NCBI GenBank assembly: GCA_934463455.1
Contig: CAKSJU010000009.1
Location: forward strand, 1-35,639
Direction: 5' to 3'
DNA length: 35,639 bases
Origin: an uncultured Clostridia bacterium
GTDB lineage: Bacteria; Bacillota; Clostridia; UBA1381
A model generated the notes under the pieces. That model was not told where the DNA came from. It was given only the letters and a program-made list of their open reading frames with translations, and ran no database searches. Position numbers and translations under genes: made by a program. Positions 31,811-35,639 of the stretch are shown here, in pieces (position 1 is the stretch's first letter; every line of letters starts with the position of its first letter).

Positions 31811-33037
31811 ATGAAAAAATATGTAATTGCAGGCGGAGGCATTGCTTCGCTCGGCTGCATAGACGGTATACGCAAATATGACTCCGACGGCGAAATAACG
31901 CTTATTTGCGGAGAAGACAAACTGCCTTATGCAAGACCGCTGATTTCATACTATCTTGAAAATAAAACAACTTTCGAAAAAATGCAATACCGCAGCGAGG
32001 ATTTCTATAAAGAAAATAAAGTAAAGGTTAAACTCGGCGTCAAGGCTGAAAAAATCGACGGCAAAACGGTTATGTGCTCGGACGGTGAAACCGTTCCGTT
32101 TGACAAGCTTTTGGCAGCCTGCGGCTCTTCCCCGTTTGTTCCGCCGTTTAAAGGTCTTGAAAAAGTTAATAAGAGATTTTCATTTATGACCGAAAATGAC
32201 GCAGCCGAGCTTGAAAATGCCGTCACAAAAGATTCAAAGGTTTTGATTATCGGTGCCGGATTGATTGGTTTAAAATGCGCGGAGGGTTTAAAAAACAGAG
32301 CAAAGGAAATTATTGTCTGTGATTTGGCAGACAGAGTTCTCTCCAGTATACTTGACACGGAATGTGCCGCTCTTGTTGAAGAAAAGCTCAAAGAAAACGA
32401 TATAAAGCTTATGCTCGGCGACAGTGCGGAAGAATTTTTTGAAAACTCCGCAAAAATGAAAAGCGGCAAAACAGTTGATTTCGATATTCTTGTTACCGCT
32501 GTCGGAGTCAGACCGAACACAGGACTTTTGAAAAATGCGGGAGCAAAAATAAACCGCGGCATTATCGTAAACGAAAAAGGCGAAACAAGTCTTCCGGACA
32601 TATATGCCGCAGGCGATTTAACAGAAAATTACGATATATCGAGCGGCAGCGAAAAAATAATGGCAATTCTGCCGAATGCTTATATGGGCGGATTTTGCGC
32701 AGGCTGCAACATGGCAGGTGCGGAAAATAAATTTGACAATCAAATACCTATGAATTCAATCGGATTTTTCGGTTACCATATGATGACGGCGGGAAGCTAC
32801 GACGGCGAGCTTTTTGAAGAAAAAACCGCAGACGGAATTAAAAAGCTTTTTGTAAAAGACAACAGACTTACGGGCTTTATTATTCTCGGCGATGTTGCAA
32901 AAGCCGGTATATATACCGCGCTCATTCGAAACAAGACGCCGATTGATACAATAAACTTCGAAATTCTCAAAAAAAATTTGTCACTTTTGCCCTTTTCTGA
33001 AGAATATCGTAGAAAAAATCTGGGAGGTGTGGTATAA
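31811..33037 (+). CDS. FAD/NAD(P)-dependent oxidoreductase (GOGAT electron input)
   Basis: 408-residue pyridine-nucleotide disulphide oxidoreductase-fold flavoprotein. The FAD-binding motif is YVIAGGGIASLGCIDGI at the N-terminus, PYARPLISYYL matches the nitrite-reductase/rubredoxin-reductase-like group, the NAD(P) motif is VLIIGAGLIGLKCAEGL (about 140-156), and DIYAAGDLTE binds FAD. It is not a standard GltD, which would carry its own N-terminal Fe-S domain; here that role may be taken by the separate ferredoxin. The ATG at 31811 is preferred, 7 nt after GAGGAGA; an ATG at 31805 is too close. The function as GOGAT reductase rests on its place in the operon. Confidence 0.8.
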   Translation: MKKYVIAGGGIASLGCIDGIRKYDSDGEITLICGEDKLPYARPLISYYLENKTTFEKMQYRSEDFYKENKVKVKLGVKAEKIDGKTVMCSDGETVPFDKLLAACGSSPFVPPFKGLEKVNKRFSFMTENDAAELENAVTKDSKVLIIGAGLIGLKCAEGLKNRAKEIIVCDLADRVLSSILDTECAALVEEKLKENDIKLMLGDSAEEFFENSAKMKSGKTVDFDILVTAVGVRPNTGLLKNAGAKINRGIIVNEKGETSLPDIYAAGDLTENYDISSGSEKIMAILPNAYMGGFCAGCNMAGAENKFDNQIPMNSIGFFGYHMMTAGSYDGELFEEKTADGIKKLFVKDNRLTGFIILGDVAKAGIYTALIRNKTPIDTINFEILKKNLSLLPFSEEYRRKNLGGVV

Positions 33038-33753
33038 TGATTATAGATGCAAAAAATATCGAATTTAAGGAGCTTAACAATAAAATAAGAAGCTCCGGCA
33101 AGGATGTTGAAATAACCGGCTGCATGGGACAAAGATTTATTGCCGCAGGACTCAGCGACAAAAATATAAAAATCGACGGTATTCCCGGAAATGCACTCGG
33201 CGCATACTTAAACGGAGCCGAAATCTCGGTTTACGGAAATGCGCAGGATGCTGTCGGAGATACCATGAATGAGGGAAATGTCTACATTCACGGAAACATC
33301 GGAGACGCAGCGGGATATGCAATGCGCGGAGGTCAGATATTTGTAAAAGGCAATGCCGGTTACCGCGCCGGGATCCATATGAAAGCATACAAAGAAAAGC
33401 ATCCGACCCTTATAATCGGCGGAAGCGCAGGCTCTTTTCTCGGCGAGTATCAGGCAGGAGGAACAATTATTGTTCTCGGCTTAAATACAAAAAAGAAAAT
33501 AGTCGGTAATTTCCCTTGCACAGGAATGCACGGCGGAAAAATGTTTTTGCGGGGCAAATGCGAAAACATCGAATTTCCCGCACAGGTTACAACTCATATC
33601 GCATCGGCATCCGAAAAAGATGAAATCTCGGATATGATAAAAAAATTCTGCGATATTTTCGGATATGATTTTGAAGATATTTTCAATTCCGACTTCACTA
33701 TTGTTCTTCCGGATACAAATAATCCGTTTAAACAAATGTATGTCGCAAACTGA
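33037..33753 (+). CDS. glutamate synthase GXGXG subunit (GltB domain 3)
   Basis: 238-residue beta-helix protein matching the C-terminal domain of the GOGAT large subunit. Repeated turns contain glycine-x-alanine motifs: GIPGNALGAYLNG, GNAQDAVGDTMNEG, GNIGDAAGYAMRGG and GNAGYRAGIHMKAY, the typical GXXGXXXG repeat. In full-length GltB it holds the channel between glutaminase and synthase centres together. The start overlaps the flavoprotein stop (TAATG) with GGGAGG upstream. The order GATase, core, ferredoxin, flavoprotein, GXGXG rebuilds a full glutamate synthase from separate chains. Confidence 0.92.
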   Translation: MIIDAKNIEFKELNNKIRSSGKDVEITGCMGQRFIAAGLSDKNIKIDGIPGNALGAYLNGAEISVYGNAQDAVGDTMNEGNVYIHGNIGDAAGYAMRGGQIFVKGNAGYRAGIHMKAYKEKHPTLIIGGSAGSFLGEYQAGGTIIVLGLNTKKKIVGNFPCTGMHGGKMFLRGKCENIEFPAQVTTHIASASEKDEISDMIKKFCDIFGYDFEDIFNSDFTIVLPDTNNPFKQMYVAN

Positions 33754-33778
33754 TAAAAAAGAATTGCAGGTGTAAATT

Positions 33779-34990
33779 ATGGTCTATACTAAAAAAGAGG
33801 TTATGCAGTATGTAAACGAAGAAGACGTTAAATTTATACGTCTTGCATTCTGTGATGCTTTCGGCAATCAAAAAAATATTTCCATAATGCCGGGCGAGCT
33901 TATGAGAGCTTTTGAAAGCGGAATAAGTATTGACGCTTCGGCAATATCGGGTTTTGGCGGCGAGGTATGTTCGGATCTTCTGCTTTTCCCCGACCCTGCA
34001 ACACTTTCCGTTCTTCCGTGGCGGCCTGCTCACGGCAAAGTGGTAAGAATGTTCTGTTCGGTAATCTATCCCGACGGCAAACCGTTTGAATCCGACTCGA
34101 GAAGAATATTAAAAGAAGCCGTAAAAACAGCTTTTAATGCCGGTTATTCTTTTTCTTTCGGCTCGGAGCTTGAATTTTACCTTTTTAAAACCGATGAAAA
34201 CGGCAGCCGCACCCCGGAAACATATGACAACGCGGGATATATGGACATTGCCCCGATGGATAAGGGTGAAAACATCCGCCGCGAAATATGCCTTACACTG
34301 GAACAAATGGGAATTAATCCCGAAAGCTCTCATCACGAAGAAGGTCCCGGGCAAAACGAAATAGATTTTAAATTTTCCGACCCGCTTACGGCTGCCGACA
34401 ATGCCGTAACATTTTTGTCGGTAGTAAAAACAATAGCGGCAAGAAACGGTCTGTATGCCGATTTTTCACCGAAACCGATAGCGGACAAGCCCGGAAACAG
34501 CTTTCACATAAATATATCGCTCCGGTCATTAAAGGAAGATTGTGATTTATTTCTTCATGCAATAGCCGGGATTTTAAACAGGATTTCGGATATTACCGTC
34601 TTTTTAAATCCTGCCGAAGCATCATATGAAAGATTCGGAAAACACAAAGCCCCGAAATATATAACATGGTCGCCGGAAAACCGTTCGCAGCTCATCAGAA
34701 TACCTGCTGCAAGCGGGAACTACAAAAGATTTGAGCTTCGTTCGCCCGACCCGTCGGCAAATCCTTATCTTGCATATGCTCTTATAATATATGCCGCACT
34801 GGAGGGAATAAAAAACAAAGAACTCCCTGAGGACGCTGTAAATGCAAATTTGTATTCTCTTTCGGAAAATGAAAAGAGCAGCTTAAAAAAGCTTCCCGAA
34901 ACACTTTCCGAAGCAAAAAAAGCTGCAAAAAGCAGCGAATTTATCAAAGAGAATATCCCCGAAGCAATGATTAAAAATTATTGCGGATAA
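33779..34990 (+). CDS. glnA: short type I glutamine synthetase-like protein
   Basis: 403-residue GS family protein, shorter than usual GSI (about 440-470). It keeps RLAFCDAFGNQ (Asp50 region), SELEFYLF, HHEEGPGQNEIDFKF metal ligands, GNSFHINISL with the substrate histidine, NRSQLIRIPAA and FELRSPDPSANPYLAYAL. The C-terminal adenylylation loop is absent. The flap that carries the catalytic Glu327 of Salmonella GS reads RFGKHKAPKYITW: Lys290 (AAA at 34646-34648) occupies the expected glutamate position, one base from GAA. It may therefore be weak, inactive or use another residue. It follows the GOGAT subunits by 25 bases and precedes the ANTAR regulator, so a regulatory role next to catalytic GSIII is possible. 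Confidence 0.85.
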   Translation: MVYTKKEVMQYVNEEDVKFIRLAFCDAFGNQKNISIMPGELMRAFESGISIDASAISGFGGEVCSDLLLFPDPATLSVLPWRPAHGKVVRMFCSVIYPDGKPFESDSRRILKEAVKTAFNAGYSFSFGSELEFYLFKTDENGSRTPETYDNAGYMDIAPMDKGENIRREICLTLEQMGINPESSHHEEGPGQNEIDFKFSDPLTAADNAVTFLSVVKTIAARNGLYADFSPKPIADKPGNSFHINISLRSLKEDCDLFLHAIAGILNRISDITVFLNPAEASYERFGKHKAPKYITWSPENRSQLIRIPAASGNYKRFELRSPDPSANPYLAYALIIYAALEGIKNKELPEDAVNANLYSLSENEKSSLKKLPETLSEAKKAAKSSEFIKENIPEAMIKNYCG

Positions 34991-35011
34991 AACTTCCGAG
35001 GAGGAGCAAAG

Positions 35012-35599
35012 ATGCTTTTTAAAGAATACACCTACAGTGTTTTGATAGTGTCTTCTTCGGAAAAATTCGCAGCGGCAATAATTCCTCAGCTGCCCGAAAA
35101 TGAATTCGGACCTATAGAAACGGTCAGAAATTGCGGAGAAGCTCGCCGAAGACTTATCAATCAAAATTTTGATATACTTCTTATCAACACACCGCTTACA
35201 GATGATTTCGGAGCGTCGCTTGCGCTTGATGCCGCAGCCGACTCAAAAAGCGGTATACTTATGTTTATAAAAAACGATATTTACGATGAAGTCACCGACA
35301 AGGTAATCGATTACGGCATATTTACAATGTCGAAGCCAACTTCCATGCCCGTAGTGCATCAAATACTGAAAAATATGTATGCCATGCAGGAGCGTTTCAG
35401 ACGAATGGAGAAAAAAGCCGCCACTCTCGAAGAAAAAATGGAAGAAATAAGAATTGTCAATCATGCCAAGTGGATACTTATTCAAAATATGAAAATGACC
35501 GAGCAGGAAGCTCATAAGCTTATTGAAAAACAAGCAATGGACACAAGATGTTCAAAAAAAGAAGTTGCCGAGGGAATTATTAAAACCTACGGCAGCTGA
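35012..35599 (+). CDS. ANTAR-domain RNA-binding antiterminator
   Basis: 195-residue regulator. About residues 8-115 form a receiver-like fold (VLIVSSSEKF, DILLINTPL, TMSKPTSMP), but the acidic pocket and phospho-acceptor Asp are missing, so it is probably not switched by phosphorylation. A heptad-rich helix (about 120-148) gives dimerisation. The ANTAR domain (about 140-193) reads AKWILIQNMKMTEQEAHKLIEKQAMD and KKEVAEGII, very close to the family consensus. ANTAR proteins bind RNA hairpins and prevent termination. AGGAGGAG lies before the ATG, and it follows the GS gene by 21 bases. ANTAR proteins next to nitrogen genes are known (NasR in Klebsiella; NitR near glnA in clostridia, from memory). 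The leader terminators of glnN and this operon are its likely targets. Confidence 0.9.
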   Translation: MLFKEYTYSVLIVSSSEKFAAAIIPQLPENEFGPIETVRNCGEARRRLINQNFDILLINTPLTDDFGASLALDAAADSKSGILMFIKNDIYDEVTDKVIDYGIFTMSKPTSMPVVHQILKNMYAMQERFRRMEKKAATLEEKMEEIRIVNHAKWILIQNMKMTEQEAHKLIEKQAMDTRCSKKEVAEGIIKTYGS

Positions 35600-35639
35600 G
35601 AAAATCACCTTTCGCAATAAATCACCGATTTATTAAATA
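35600..35639. other. right edge
   Basis: 40 bases after the ANTAR stop codon. AATAAATC at about 35617-35624 and GATTTATT at about 35628-35635 are complementary around ACC, so a terminator may start here, but the window ends before any U-tract could be judged. Confidence 0.3.

Noticed and set aside
32005..32601. 198-codon minus-strand open frame within the flavoprotein gene
   Set aside because: It is a shadow of a conserved gene; the low-complexity Ser/Phe-rich product reflects the antisense of Lys/Glu codons.
1..35639. CRISPR arrays, tRNA/rRNA genes, IS elements or prophage genes
   Set aside because: No repeat-spacer pattern, cloverleaf, transposase, integrase or terminal repeats were seen on either strand.

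Overview
The window looks like chromosomal DNA from an anaerobic, AT-leaning member of Clostridia (Bacillota). The signs are strong purine-rich Shine-Dalgarno sites, near-perfect TTGACA-17-TATAAT promoters, T-box leaders, a type III glutamine synthetase, an MtlR-type PTS regulator, a domain-split glutamate synthase with ferredoxin, and an ANTAR regulator. It is core metabolism rather than a mobile region. I saw no IS element, phage gene, CRISPR array, tRNA or rRNA.

Layout. (1) 1-4400: a small TSCPD protein, a GerMN-domain exported protein and an aldose 1-epimerase on +, convergent through a shared terminator with a GT39/GT2 membrane glycosyltransferase pair on -. (2) 4484-12456: a self-contained PTS operon with an MtlR-like regulator, HPr, Enzyme I, fructose-family IIA, IIB and IIC, and two tandem class II aldolases. 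A predicted H-type pseudoknot lies just before the first aldolase. (3) 12478-18480 on -: nitrogen assimilation, in transcription order glnN (GSIII), an Amt-PII fusion, then asnB behind an Asn T-box. (4) 18583-20333 on +: a TrpB2-type trpB behind a Trp T-box. (5) 20381-28605 on +: one operon holding every shikimate-pathway activity plus the Phe and Tyr branch enzymes (pheA, aroB, aroC, aroE-aroK fusion, aroQ, aroA, tyrA, aroF). It is preceded by an unlisted 37-codon leader peptide packed with Phe and Tyr codons and by an attenuator. (6) 28664-35599 on +: a glutamate synthase split into GATase, FMN core, ferredoxin, flavoprotein and GXGXG subunits, followed by a short glutamine-synthetase-like gene and an ANTAR antiterminator.

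The theme is RNA-level control of nitrogen and amino-acid supply. asnB and trpB are controlled by T-boxes with matching specifiers (AAC and TGG). The aromatic operon appears to use ribosome-mediated attenuation. The glnN and glutamate-synthase operons each start with a consensus promoter followed within about 3-5 nt of the predicted transcript start by a terminator hairpin, and the two outer stems show compensatory base changes. The ANTAR protein at the end of the glutamate-synthase operon is the obvious candidate antiterminator, but this link is inferred. All promoter, RNA-structure and function statements come from reading the sequence; no folding or database search was run.
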